Shown here piece by piece: positions 20,172-28,694 of a stretch of DNA of 64,000 nucleotides (position 1 is the first letter of the stretch; each line of letters begins with the position of its first letter). The translations under genes and the position numbers were made by a program. The notes under the pieces were generated by a model. That model was not told the origin of the DNA, did no database searches, and was given only the letters and a program-made list of their open reading frames with translations. The stretch covers positions 77,616-141,615 of the forward strand of contig JBFWYG010000004.1 in NCBI GenBank assembly GCA_050186725.1, written 5' to 3'. Source of the DNA: JADJYF01 sp050186725. Lineage in GTDB: Bacteria; Pseudomonadota; Gammaproteobacteria; Ga0077536.

Positions 20172-20329
20172 CGGACCAAAGGTCGGCTCGCGGGCGCTCG
20201 CCGTTCCGGCCGCGGACGTCAATCGAGACGTTGTCACAATAAGCTGCACCGTCGGGACAAGGAGGCGCGCGTGTCGCGGGGCTATTGTCCGCAGCCAGCC
20301 CCAAACGCACCAGCCCAGGAGATCCCTCG
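20172..20329. promoter_or_regulatory. Divergent AraC/HsaA-like promoter region
   Basis: 158 bp between the AraC regulator and the oxygenase it probably controls. TTGTC at 20231-20235 and GACAA at 20256-20260 form a spaced inverted pair that could be part of an operator, but the match is short and may be chance. AGGAG precedes the oxygenase ATG. Confidence 0.3.
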
Positions 20330-21511
20330 ATGCCGTCCGCTGAAGCACTCGCGCCCGTCGCCGCCGCCCGACACATCGCCGGCCTTCTCGCCGCCACCAC
20401 CGCGGACAGCGAAGCGGCGCGCCGCGTCGCGCCCGCCGCGGTCGAACTGCTGCGCGAGGCCGGGCTCTCCCGCCTCTTGAAGCCGCGCGCCCGCGGCGGC
20501 GCGGAACTGCCGCTGCGCGCGCAGATCCAGAGTTGCATCGAAACCGCGCGCGGCGACGCCGCGGCCAGCTGGCTCATGATGGTCTGCGGCGCCCACGATT
20601 TCGTGCTGGGAGGTTTCTCCGACGCCTGTCTGGACGAAGTCTTCGCCAGCGGTCCGGATACGCTCATCGCCGGCACCCTCGCCCCTCAGGGCAAGGTCAC
20701 GCGCGCGCCGGGCGGCTGGCGGCTCGAGGGGCGCTGGCAATTCTGCAGCGGTGTCGATCACTCACCTTGGCTGATGTTTGGCGCGCTGCAGGCCGACGCC
20801 GCCGAGGACGCGGAGCCCTGGGGCGCGGTGCACCTCATGGTGCCGAAAGCGGAAGTCGAGGTGATCGACACCTGGCACGTGCTCGGGATGCGCGGCACGG
20901 GCTCGAAGGACGTTGCCGCCCACGGCGTGTTCGTGCCGCTGCATCGCAGCGTGGCGACGCCGGCGCTCTTCACCGGCACGAGTCCTCATGCGCGAGGCGC
21001 GCTGTATCACCTGCCGGTGCTGCCGAGCCTTGCCTGCATGGGCGCGGGCTCGGTGTATGGCATGGCCGAGCGCGCCTACGACGACTATGTCGCGCGCACC
21101 CGGGTGCGCGGCGACGTGCTGATCGGCGGCGGCAAGGCACACCATACCGGTTTGCAGCGCCGGGTCGCGGAGGCACGCCTGGAACTCGACTCGGCGCGTC
21201 GTCTGCTCGACGCGATCTGCGATCGCTGGGACGAACTGCAAGCGCTGGACAATCCTCCTGTAGCGCCGGCGCTACGGGTACGGATCAGGCTCGATGCTGC
21301 CTACGTGGTGGAACTGTGTCGCCGCGCGGTGGATCGCATGTTCGCCGTGTCCGGCGCCCACGCCGTGTACGACGACAGCGGCCTGCAACGTGCGCATCGA
21401 GACATCCACACCGCGAGCCATCACGCGATATTCGACTTCGACATGAGCACCGAGTTCGTCGGGCGAACGATCCTGGGTGTGGACCTTGGGCCCGAGCACG
21501 CGATCTCGTGA
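20330..21511 (+). CDS. Second HsaA-like flavin-dependent oxygenase
   Basis: 393-aa acyl-CoA-dehydrogenase-fold oxygenase, paralogous to the protein at 13859-15028: both share the GxWxxxSGxDHxxW core (GRWQFCSGVDHSPWLMFG here), the hallmark G(M/L)xGTGSK(D/N)V and a C-terminal RAHRDIHTASHH segment. It is expected to hydroxylate an aromatic or enolised ring substrate with reduced flavin from a separate reductase. ATG 20330 has AGGAG upstream; the frame is open from a TTG at 20285, which is less likely. It is monocistronic, divergent from the AraC regulator and convergent with a thiolase. Confidence 0.8.
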   Translation: MPSAEALAPVAAARHIAGLLAATTADSEAARRVAPAAVELLREAGLSRLLKPRARGGAELPLRAQIQSCIETARGDAAASWLMMVCGAHDFVLGGFSDACLDEVFASGPDTLIAGTLAPQGKVTRAPGGWRLEGRWQFCSGVDHSPWLMFGALQADAAEDAEPWGAVHLMVPKAEVEVIDTWHVLGMRGTGSKDVAAHGVFVPLHRSVATPALFTGTSPHARGALYHLPVLPSLACMGAGSVYGMAERAYDDYVARTRVRGDVLIGGGKAHHTGLQRRVAEARLELDSARRLLDAICDRWDELQALDNPPVAPALRVRIRLDAAYVVELCRRAVDRMFAVSGAHAVYDDSGLQRAHRDIHTASHHAIFDFDMSTEFVGRTILGVDLGPEHAIS

Positions 21512-21555
21512 TGGCGGCGCCCCTGTGGGCGGCCTGCGCGGAAGAGACAGGAAGT

Positions 21556-21584
21556 GACCCGGGCGCCGCACAGGCGCCCGGGTC
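21556..21584. terminator. Perfect 12-bp hairpin between convergent genes
   Basis: GACCCGGGCGCC, a 5-base loop, then GGCGCCCGGGTC, in the 81 bp between the convergent oxygenase and thiolase genes. A strong GC stem without a clean T-run on either side. Its position suggests a bidirectional terminator. Confidence 0.6.
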
Positions 21585-21592
21585 TCAGCGAA

Positions 21593-22834
21593 CTAAAGCG
21601 TCTCGATGATGATCGCCGGCGCCATGCCGCCCGCCGCGCACATGGTCACGAGCCCGCGCTTCTTGCCCTGGCGCTCGAGTTCATCCAGCAGGGTGCCGAC
21701 CAGGATCGAGCCCGTCGCGCCGATGGGATGGCCGAGCGCGATGGCGCCACCGTTCACGTTCACCTTCTCACGGTCGAGCTTCAGATCGCGGATGAACTTC
21801 TCCGCGACCACCGCGAAGGCCTCGTTGATCTCGAACAAATCGATGTCCTTGGTGGTGAGCCCCGCGCGCGCCAGCACTTTCTTCGCCGCCGGCACCGGCG
21901 CGTTCAGCATGAGCGTCGGGCAGTCACCGGCGTTGGCGGTCGCGACCACGCGGGCGCGCGGCTTGAGGCCGTGTTTCTTCACGTAGCTCTCGGACGCGAG
22001 CAGCACGCCGCCCGCGCCGTCCACCACGCCCGAGGAATTGCCGGCGTGATGGATGAACTCGATGTCGCCGAGTTCCTTGTACTTCTGCCGGATGAGGCCG
22101 CCGTAGGTATTGCCGGCCTCGTCCACCACCAGGTCCGCCCAGGCGCCGAACACCGGCTTCAGGCCCGCCAGCGTCTCCATGGTGGTCTCGGGCCGCGGGA
22201 ACTCTTCGCGACCGAGCGCCACGCTGCCATCGGGGTTCAAGACCGGCACCAGCGCGCGATCGAAGTGGCCGGCCTTGATCGCGGCCGCCGCGCGCTGCTG
22301 ACTCATGAGCGCGAGTTCGTCCACGGCGCGGCGATCGATGCCCTCGATGGCGGCGACGAAGTCGGCGCACACGCCCTGCTGCGATTGGGGATGGACCGAG
22401 CGCAGGTGCAGGTTGCCGCGGTCGAGCATGGGCGGCACCTTGGGATCGGCTATCGATGCCGTGTAGCTCATCATCTCGGTGCCGCCGGCGATCACGAGAT
22501 CCTCCATGCCGGACATGATCTGCGCCGCGGCGAGGTTGACCGTGGTGATGCCCGAACCGCAGAAGCGATCGAGCGTCATGCCCGAGGCGCGGATGTCGTA
22601 GCCGGCATCGAGCGCCGCCATGCGACCGAGATCCGCGCCCTGCTTGCCGACCTGGGTGCTGGTGCCCCAGATGATGTCGTCGACGGTGGACGTGTCGAGC
22701 GAGTTGCGCTCGGCCAGCGCCTTCAGCACGGTCGCGGCCAGGTGCTGGGGATGGAGATGGGCGAGCGCGCCCTTGCCAATCTTGCCCACGCCGCGCGGTG
22801 TGCGGCAGGCGTCGATGATGTATGCGTCGGTCAT
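21593..22834 (-). CDS. Acetyl-CoA C-acyltransferase (thiolase)
   Basis: 413-aa thiolase that cleaves a 3-ketoacyl-CoA in beta-oxidation, or condenses in reverse. The nucleophile Cys92 lies in DRFCGSG, with NEAFA, the GGAIALGHPIGATG histidine motif and the final CAAGGMAPA cysteine. All four catalytic regions are intact. The 5' half is highly similar to steroid and fatty-acid FadA-like thiolases. It is divergent from the crotonase/SDR pair (187 bp), with which it could form one beta-oxidation module. Confidence 0.9.
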   Translation of the reverse strand: MTDAYIIDACRTPRGVGKIGKGALAHLHPQHLAATVLKALAERNSLDTSTVDDIIWGTSTQVGKQGADLGRMAALDAGYDIRASGMTLDRFCGSGITTVNLAAAQIMSGMEDLVIAGGTEMMSYTASIADPKVPPMLDRGNLHLRSVHPQSQQGVCADFVAAIEGIDRRAVDELALMSQQRAAAAIKAGHFDRALVPVLNPDGSVALGREEFPRPETTMETLAGLKPVFGAWADLVVDEAGNTYGGLIRQKYKELGDIEFIHHAGNSSGVVDGAGGVLLASESYVKKHGLKPRARVVATANAGDCPTLMLNAPVPAAKKVLARAGLTTKDIDLFEINEAFAVVAEKFIRDLKLDREKVNVNGGAIALGHPIGATGSILVGTLLDELERQGKKRGLVTMCAAGGMAPAIIIETL

Positions 22835-23021
22835 GTCGGACTCCAGTGGCTGCGCGACGCGGCGGATGCCTGCGCGGCGGGGTGTTTCGAGGACTTATGC
22901 CGGCATGGTAAAGGATAGTCCCGCACCCGTGCAGCCGCATGCACAGGGCGACCGACGCGGCTTGCGGCCGACCGTGGGCCGCGCGTCTAATCCTCCTGCC
23001 TATTCCTGGGGAGCCCCTGCC
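22835..23021. promoter_or_regulatory. Divergent thiolase/crotonase promoter region
   Basis: 187 bp between divergent starts. No unambiguous promoter boxes or palindromic operators were recognised. Confidence 0.3.
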
Positions 23022-23852
23022 ATGTCCTACGAGTTCATCCTGGTCGACGAGCCGCGCCCGAAAGTGCGGCGCATCACGCTCAATCGCCCCGACAAGCGCA
23101 ACCCGCTGTCGAACGCCCTGCGCGGCGAACTGTTCCAGGCGCTGGAAGAAGCCGATCGCGACGCGTCTGTGTCGGTCATCGTGCTCCGCGGCGCGGGCTC
23201 GAGCTTCAGCGCCGGCTACGACTTGAAGAGCGACGTGCACCAGGGCCAGCCCTTCCATACCGCCGGCGGCCTCGGCAGCTGGCCGCGCCACGTGGTCGAG
23301 GGCTGCTTTCGCATGTGGGATCTGGCCAAACCGCTGATCGCCCAGGTGCACGGCTACTGCCTCGCCGGCGCGACCGAGCTCGCCACGGGCTGCGACCTGG
23401 TCTACGTCGCCGAGGACGCGCAGATCGGCTACCCGCCGGTGCGCTCCATGAGCCCGCCGGACAACCAGTTCTACCCGTGGATCGTGGGGCTGCGCCGCGC
23501 GATGGAGATGATGCTGACGGGCGATTCGATCAGCGGATTGGAGGCGGTGGAATGCGGCTTCGCCAATCGCGCCTATCCCGCCGCCGAGCTCGAGGCCGCG
23601 GTGCTCGACATCGCCGAGCGCGTGGCGCGCATTCCGCCCGACATCCAGCAGATCAACAAGCGCGCCGTGCATCGCCAGATGGAGGCCATGGGTCTGCGCG
23701 CCGGGATCCGCGCCGGCACGGAGCTGCAGCAGATGGGCATGATGACCCAGTCGACCCAGGCGCACATGGAAGAGATCCGCGCCAACCTGACCGCCGCGCT
23801 GTCGAAGCGCGACGGCGGCTTCGGCGACTACCGCACCAAGGGCAAGGAGTGA
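23022..23852 (+). CDS. Enoyl-CoA hydratase/isomerase (crotonase) family protein
   Basis: 276-aa crotonase-fold enzyme acting on a CoA thioester. The first CoA and oxyanion loop is SSFSAGYDLKSD and the second is HGYCLAGATELATGCDLVYVAE, which keeps the Glu used by hydratases. The second acid position is less clear (SPPDNQFY region), so isomerase or hydrolase activity is possible. ATG 23022 is preceded by GGGGAG. An SDR gene follows 5 bp after the stop, so the two form an operon. Confidence 0.82.
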   Translation: MSYEFILVDEPRPKVRRITLNRPDKRNPLSNALRGELFQALEEADRDASVSVIVLRGAGSSFSAGYDLKSDVHQGQPFHTAGGLGSWPRHVVEGCFRMWDLAKPLIAQVHGYCLAGATELATGCDLVYVAEDAQIGYPPVRSMSPPDNQFYPWIVGLRRAMEMMLTGDSISGLEAVECGFANRAYPAAELEAAVLDIAERVARIPPDIQQINKRAVHRQMEAMGLRAGIRAGTELQQMGMMTQSTQAHMEEIRANLTAALSKRDGGFGDYRTKGKE

Positions 23853-23857
23853 GGCCC

Positions 23858-24625
23858 ATGGGACGCCTGCAGGACAAGGTCTGCATCATCACCGGCGCCG
23901 CCGGTGGCCAGGGGCAAGTCGCGGTGGACATCTTCCTCAAGGAAGGCGCGCGCGTGCTCGCCTCCGATCGCGATGCCAGCGGGCGCGACGCGCTGGCCGC
24001 AAATTTCGCGAGCCACCCGGAGCGCCTGCACTACGTCGCCGCCGACGTCACGCGCTCGACCGACCTCGATGCGATCGTCGCGGCCACCGTCGAGCGCTTC
24101 GGGCGCGTCGACGTGCTGTTCAACAACCACGGCGCGATGGTCGGCAGCCCGATACTCGAGACCACGGAAGCCGAGCTCGACCTGGTGCTGAACGTCAACG
24201 TGCGCGCCTCCTTCCTGCTCGCGCAGAAGGCCGCGCGGCAGATGGTCGCGCAGGGCGGCGGCGGGTCCATCATCCACAACAGCTCGGTGGGTGGGCTGGT
24301 CGGCTTTCCCGACATGGCGGCCTACGGCGCGTCCAAGGCCGGCGTCGCACAGCTCGCGCGCTCGATGGCGAACGATCTGCGCCAGTGGGGCATACGCGTG
24401 AACGCCGTCGCGCCCGGCGCCATCGATACGCCGATGCCGCACAAGTACCTGGAAAAGTTTCCCAACCGCGACGAGATCTGGCGCGCGATGGAGCAGGCGC
24501 ACTTGGTCGGACGTCTGGGTCGCCCCGAGGAAGTGATCTGGCTGGTGGTGTTCCTGGCCTCCGACGAGGCGTCGTTCATGAACGGCGCCGTGGTGACGGT
24601 GGACGGCGGCTATTCGGCGGTGTGA
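23858..24625 (+). CDS. Short-chain dehydrogenase/reductase
   Basis: 255-aa classical SDR. The NAD(P) motif TGAAGGQG is near residue 13, NNHG (NNAG variant) near 87, and the catalytic S-Y-K triad is in IHNSSVGG followed by YGASK. The C-terminus DEASFMNGAVVTVDGGYS is the usual FabG-like ending. Likely a hydroxyacyl-CoA or alcohol dehydrogenase of the same pathway as the crotonase with which it is co-transcribed. It converges with the EthD gene; the substrate is unknown. Confidence 0.85.
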   Translation: MGRLQDKVCIITGAAGGQGQVAVDIFLKEGARVLASDRDASGRDALAANFASHPERLHYVAADVTRSTDLDAIVAATVERFGRVDVLFNNHGAMVGSPILETTEAELDLVLNVNVRASFLLAQKAARQMVAQGGGGSIIHNSSVGGLVGFPDMAAYGASKAGVAQLARSMANDLRQWGIRVNAVAPGAIDTPMPHKYLEKFPNRDEIWRAMEQAHLVGRLGRPEEVIWLVVFLASDEASFMNGAVVTVDGGYSAV

Positions 24626-24637
24626 GGCGCAGGCTCT

Positions 24638-25003
24638 TCACCCCAGGCCGTCGTACATCACCCGCTCGTCGCCGATGAAGGACAGGCAGCCGTCGAGGTC
24701 GATGAACTCGCGTTCGTCGGGCTTGATGATCTCGAGATAGCGCGGCTCGGACAGCGCCGCGTTCATCGCCTCGCGCGAGTCGAACCAGATCTCGCCCACG
24801 CCGTCGTAATCGGTGATGTCGCCGAACAGCGAGCCGGCGGCATTGCTGCCGGGCGCAGGGTGATACTGGATGTACTTGCGCACGTGGCGCATGAACTCCG
24901 GCACGCTCTTGACCAGCGGCGCGTGCCGCTCGAACCAGTAACGGCTGAATTCCTCGCGGCTCAGGCCCTGCTTGCGGCGGACGAAGACGATCATGGTAAT
25001 CAT
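24638..25003 (-). CDS. EthD-domain protein
   Basis: 121-aa ferredoxin-like-fold protein of the EthD/Dabb group. MITMIVFVRRKQGLSREEFSRYWFERHAPLV is characteristic, with the conserved HAPL histidine, and EIWFDSREAMNAAL in the C-terminal half. EthD proteins accompany ether or ring degradation genes in Actinobacteria and Proteobacteria, with poorly defined roles (small-molecule binding, dehydration or decarboxylation). It follows the molybdopterin gene on the same strand by 29 bp, so it may be the last gene of that unit. Confidence 0.8.
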   Translation of the reverse strand: MITMIVFVRRKQGLSREEFSRYWFERHAPLVKSVPEFMRHVRKYIQYHPAPGSNAAGSLFGDITDYDGVGEIWFDSREAMNAALSEPRYLEIIKPDEREFIDLDGCLSFIGDERVMYDGLG

Positions 25004-25032
25004 GGCTGCTCCCCTTGCTTGAAGTTGCGACC

Positions 25033-27150
25033 TTACGTGAGCGCGACCTCGACCAGGTTGTCGGAAAAGCTCGGCGCGTGGCCGAGATCGGCGAACTCGG
25101 CCGAGCTGATCGCGTTGACGGTGCCGCGCTGGTGCTGGCGCCAGTGGCCGAGGGTGGTGACCACCACGCCGGGATTGACGTCGGTCGAGACCCGTGCCAG
25201 CGCCTCGAAGTCGCCGCGCGCGTTGAACACCCGCACGCGCACGCCGTCCGCCACGCCGCGCGCCGCGGCGTCGTGCGGATGGATCAGCACGCTCTGCTCG
25301 CCCTGGGCGCTCTGCTTGTTCGCCATGTTCGCGTAACAGGAATTGAGAAACGCGTGGCTCTTGGGTGACACCATCGCCAGCGGAAAGCGCGCCGCCAGCG
25401 CCGGGTTGCTGAGCGCCGACTCACGCGGCGGCAGGTAGTCCGGCAACGGATCCACCGGCTCGCCCCCTTGAAAGGCCTCGTACATCTGGCGAAAGGGCGG
25501 CGGCACGAAGTTGCCGTGGGCGGCGATGGACGACTTGAACTCGCACTTGCCGGAAGGCGTCGGAAAATTTCCGTCACGGTGCGGCGCACGGGTATCCGCA
25601 GCGCCGAGCGCGAGCCGCGCATAGCCGCGCGCGCGCAGCACCTCGAGGTCGATGTCGGCGCAGGCCGGCGCGTCCCAGGCAACGAAATTGCGCAGGCATT
25701 CCTCGTCGGACCAGAAGAGCCGCTCGTCGGTGAAGCCAAAGCGCCGCGCGAGCCTGCGGAACAGTTCCGCGTTGGAGACCGCCTCCCCCGGCGGCTCGAC
25801 GCAGCGCGCGTTGTAGGTCAGGTAGTTGTGCCCCCAGGCGAGGATGATGTCCTCCATCTCCGCGCCCATCGCCGCCGGCAGCACGATGTCGGCATAGCGG
25901 GCGGTGTCGGACACGAAGTGATCGGCCACCACCAGGAACAGGTCCTCGCGCGCGAGCCCGGCCACCACATTGTCCGCTTCCGGCGCCTGGGTCACGGGAT
26001 TGGTGTTCCAGCACAGGATGGCTTCGATGGGCGGATCCAGCGGGATCTCGCCGGTGAGCAGGCGTCCGAGATGCAGGTTGCTGATGACCCGCGTGCCCGG
26101 CGGGATCCAGTCGGCGCGGCACATCTGGTCGAAGCGGTAGGGGTGCTCCCACACCGAGAGCGCGAGCATGCCGCCGCCCACCTCGCGCCAGGCGCCGACC
26201 AGCGCCGGCAGGCAGCTCACGGCGCGGATGGTCTGGCCGCCGCCGCGATGTCGTTCCAATGCCACGCCGATGCGGATCGCGCTCGGCCGCGTGCCGGCGT
26301 ACTCGCGCGCGAGACGACGGATGTCCTCGGCCGGAATGCCGGTGATGTCCGCCGCCCATTCGGGGCTGCGCGCGGCCGCGCGCGCCGCGAGCTCGGTAAA
26401 GCCTTCGGTGTGCTCAGCGACGTAGTCGTGGTCGACGAGATCCTCCGCGATCAGCACATGCATGAGCGCCATCGCCAGCGCGCCGTCGGTGCCGGGCCGC
26501 GGCGCGAGATGCCAGTCGGCGGCCTGCGCGGTGCGCGAGCGATAGGCGTCGATCACCACCACCTTGGCGCCGGCCTTCTGCGCCTCGCGGATCACGTGCC
26601 AGTGATGCAGATGCGTGCTGACCGCGTTGCACGCCCAGATCAGGATGAACCTGGCGTGGCGAAAGGATTCGGGATCGAGCCCGCTGCTCGGCCCGCAGGT
26701 CATGAGCCAGGCGGTGGCCGAGCCTTCGCCGCAGAAGGTGCGCTCGGTGACGGTCGCGCCGAGGCGGTTGAAGAAGGCGTCGCCGCTGGTCAGCCCGTTG
26801 ATGAGGCCCTGGTGACCGAGGTAGCTGTAGGGCGCGATGGCCTGCGGCCCGTGGGTCGCGATGATCGCCTGCCAGCGCGCGTGGATTTCGTCCAGCGCCG
26901 CGTCCCAGGATACGCGCTCGAAGCGCGCCTCGCCCTTCGCGCCCACGCGCTTCAGCGGGTACAGCACGCGATCCGGATGATGGTGCCGCTGCTCGTAGTC
27001 GCGCAGCTTCACGCACAATCCACCGCGCGTGAAGGGATGTTCGGGATTGCCGCGCACGCCGGTCAGCCGACCGTCCTCGACGGTGAAGACCATCGCGCAG
27101 GTATCGGGACAGTCGTGCGGACAACCGCCTGGGTGATGAGTGACGGTCAT
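25033..27150 (-). CDS. Molybdopterin oxidoreductase (DMSO reductase family), single subunit
   Basis: 705-aa Mo-bis-MGD enzyme with a complete N-terminal [4Fe-4S] site, C10xxxC14xxxC18 and Cys46 in GGLCVK. The first MGD-binding domain and the Molydop_binding C-terminus (KSHAFLNSCYANM, HPHDAAARGV) are present. TFCGEGSATAW puts Cys142 where a Mo ligand is plausible, which is inference. No electron-transfer or membrane subunit is adjacent and no TAT signal is seen, so it is cytoplasmic. The ATG overlaps the stop of the acyl-CoA dehydrogenase upstream (ATGA), so the two are coupled; the frame continues upstream through that gene but those residues are not coding. Substrate unknown. Confidence 0.88.
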   Translation of the reverse strand: MTVTHHPGGCPHDCPDTCAMVFTVEDGRLTGVRGNPEHPFTRGGLCVKLRDYEQRHHHPDRVLYPLKRVGAKGEARFERVSWDAALDEIHARWQAIIATHGPQAIAPYSYLGHQGLINGLTSGDAFFNRLGATVTERTFCGEGSATAWLMTCGPSSGLDPESFRHARFILIWACNAVSTHLHHWHVIREAQKAGAKVVVIDAYRSRTAQAADWHLAPRPGTDGALAMALMHVLIAEDLVDHDYVAEHTEGFTELAARAAARSPEWAADITGIPAEDIRRLAREYAGTRPSAIRIGVALERHRGGGQTIRAVSCLPALVGAWREVGGGMLALSVWEHPYRFDQMCRADWIPPGTRVISNLHLGRLLTGEIPLDPPIEAILCWNTNPVTQAPEADNVVAGLAREDLFLVVADHFVSDTARYADIVLPAAMGAEMEDIILAWGHNYLTYNARCVEPPGEAVSNAELFRRLARRFGFTDERLFWSDEECLRNFVAWDAPACADIDLEVLRARGYARLALGAADTRAPHRDGNFPTPSGKCEFKSSIAAHGNFVPPPFRQMYEAFQGGEPVDPLPDYLPPRESALSNPALAARFPLAMVSPKSHAFLNSCYANMANKQSAQGEQSVLIHPHDAAARGVADGVRVRVFNARGDFEALARVSTDVNPGVVVTTLGHWRQHQRGTVNAISSAEFADLGHAPSFSDNLVEVALT

Positions 27151-28373
27151 GCAGGCATCCCTGGGGCACGGAAGAGATCGTGGAGCTGGCGCCGGCGCAC
27201 GCCCATGTTGCCGCCGTCGAACAAGGGCAGCGCGAGCGCGTCCTGCAGGAAGCCCGCGAGCGGCAGTTCGTGGTCGTAGCTGTCGATGCCGACCACGCGC
27301 ATGAGATCGGTGATGACGCGCACCGCGGTCTCGGAGCCGAAGATCTTCGAGTGCAGCGCGAGCTCGTAGGCGTCCGGCGTCTGCGCGTCCATCGCCCAGC
27401 AGGCGCGCCAGGCGAGACTGCGTATTGCCTCGATGGCCGACTTGGCATCCGCCAGCGCGTAGCCCACTGCCTGGTGTTCGATGATCGGCTGCGCGCCGCC
27501 GCGCGTCTCGCGGCGCGCGAAGGCCAGCGCGAAGTCGAAGGCCGCCTGCGCCAGCGCCGCCCCCATCACGCCGACCAAGGCGGCGGTGCCGGTGAAGCTC
27601 GCGTCGACCAGCGCCTTGCCGCCGCCGAGTTCGCCGATCACATGATCGGCCGGCACGCGCGCGCCCTGGATGCGGAAGCGCGGCACGAGGTGCGCGCGAT
27701 GCCCGAGCGTGTCGAAGGCCCGCTCCAGCACCACGCTGCCCGGCTGGCGTGGCAGCGCGAACACGCTCAAGGCGCGCTCGGGTGGTGCGTCGTCGTCGCT
27801 GCGACACACCACGCACAGGAGGTCCGCGCCCTGCCCGTCCCAGCCGGTCGCGCTCGACACCCATTGCTTGGCGCCGTCGATCACCCATTCATCACCATCG
27901 CGGCGCGCCACGGTGCGCGTGCCGCCGCCCGGCACGCCGGACGCAAAGTTCGCGCTGCCGCCGGGCTCGCTGTTGGCGAGCGCCGCGAGGGGCGCGCCGC
28001 TACGCGCGAGGAAGGGCGCGAGCCAGCGCGCGCGCTGCGCCTCGCTCCCGGCCAGGAACAGCGGCATGAGGCCGAGCAGGTTCGCGAACAGGGTAAGGGA
28101 GACATTGACGTCGGCGGCGTAGAACACTTCCGCTACGACCGCCATGTCGATGAGCCCATTGCCGCCACCGCCGCAGTGCGCAGGGACCAGGCGTTGGAGG
28201 AAGCCGGCGGCGATGGCCTCTTGATAGAACGGTCGCGTGGCGGCGAAGCGCGCCTCCGGCGTGGGCAGTCCGGCCGTCGCATCCCGCACGCCGCTCAACA
28301 CGTCACGCGCGAAGTTGCGCGCGTCCTCTGCGAGCCGCGCCTGGTCCTGAGTCAGGGAGAAATCCATCGCCAT
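27147..28373 (-). CDS. Acyl-CoA dehydrogenase family protein, coupled to the molybdopterin enzyme
   Basis: 408-aa FAD enzyme of the acyl-CoA dehydrogenase superfamily. The N-terminal helical domain (FSLTQDQARLAEDARNFARDV), the central beta domain (ALANSEPGGSAN, WVIDGAKQWVSSATG) and the C-terminal VRVITDLMRVVGIDSYDHE segment are clear. The usual catalytic Glu position is hard to place. ATG 28373 is preferred because GAGGTGA lies just upstream; longer readings are Arg-rich. Its last codons overlap the start of the molybdopterin oxidoreductase, an unusual pairing suggesting the two act on one substrate. It is divergent from the antiporter. Confidence 0.82.
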   Translation of the reverse strand: MAMDFSLTQDQARLAEDARNFARDVLSGVRDATAGLPTPEARFAATRPFYQEAIAAGFLQRLVPAHCGGGGNGLIDMAVVAEVFYAADVNVSLTLFANLLGLMPLFLAGSEAQRARWLAPFLARSGAPLAALANSEPGGSANFASGVPGGGTRTVARRDGDEWVIDGAKQWVSSATGWDGQGADLLCVVCRSDDDAPPERALSVFALPRQPGSVVLERAFDTLGHRAHLVPRFRIQGARVPADHVIGELGGGKALVDASFTGTAALVGVMGAALAQAAFDFALAFARRETRGGAQPIIEHQAVGYALADAKSAIEAIRSLAWRACWAMDAQTPDAYELALHSKIFGSETAVRVITDLMRVVGIDSYDHELPLAGFLQDALALPLFDGGNMGVRRRQLHDLFRAPGMPA

Positions 28374-28694
28374 CGAAGTCACCTCGCTCTGCCGCGCACG
28401 CATCGAGCGTGGCAGCCGTGAGTCGATGATAGGCGCAAGGGCGCGACGCCGGAATCCACGCGGAGACCCTGCCGCAAGTGTGGCATCTCGCTCCATGACG
28501 TGTTATCAAAGCGCTCGAGGGGAGCGTCAGACGCCGCCGGCCGAGGGTCCGCGGCCGGCCCACCCCATGAGCGCGTTTCACGCGAGGGCCACCAGGGCAC
28601 TGCTGATTCACATCGAACACACTCGACCTTCGTCGCGGGCTTGCGACGGCCAGGAAGGCCGCGCCGCGACCGGTTGCGATTGCCAGATCGATCC
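28374..28694. promoter_or_regulatory. Divergent 321-bp leader/promoter region, structured
   Basis: No supportable gene. It holds strong stem potential ahead of the antiporter: GCCGGCCG at 28536-28543 pairs perfectly with 28552-28559, flanked by GCGT/ACGC (28524-28534) and CGCG/CGCG near 28573-28587. A 65-residue in-frame extension of the antiporter through here is Arg/Gly-rich and lacks family support. It could be a cis-regulatory RNA or simply GC-rich promoter DNA; I do not recognise a known riboswitch class. Confidence 0.4.
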
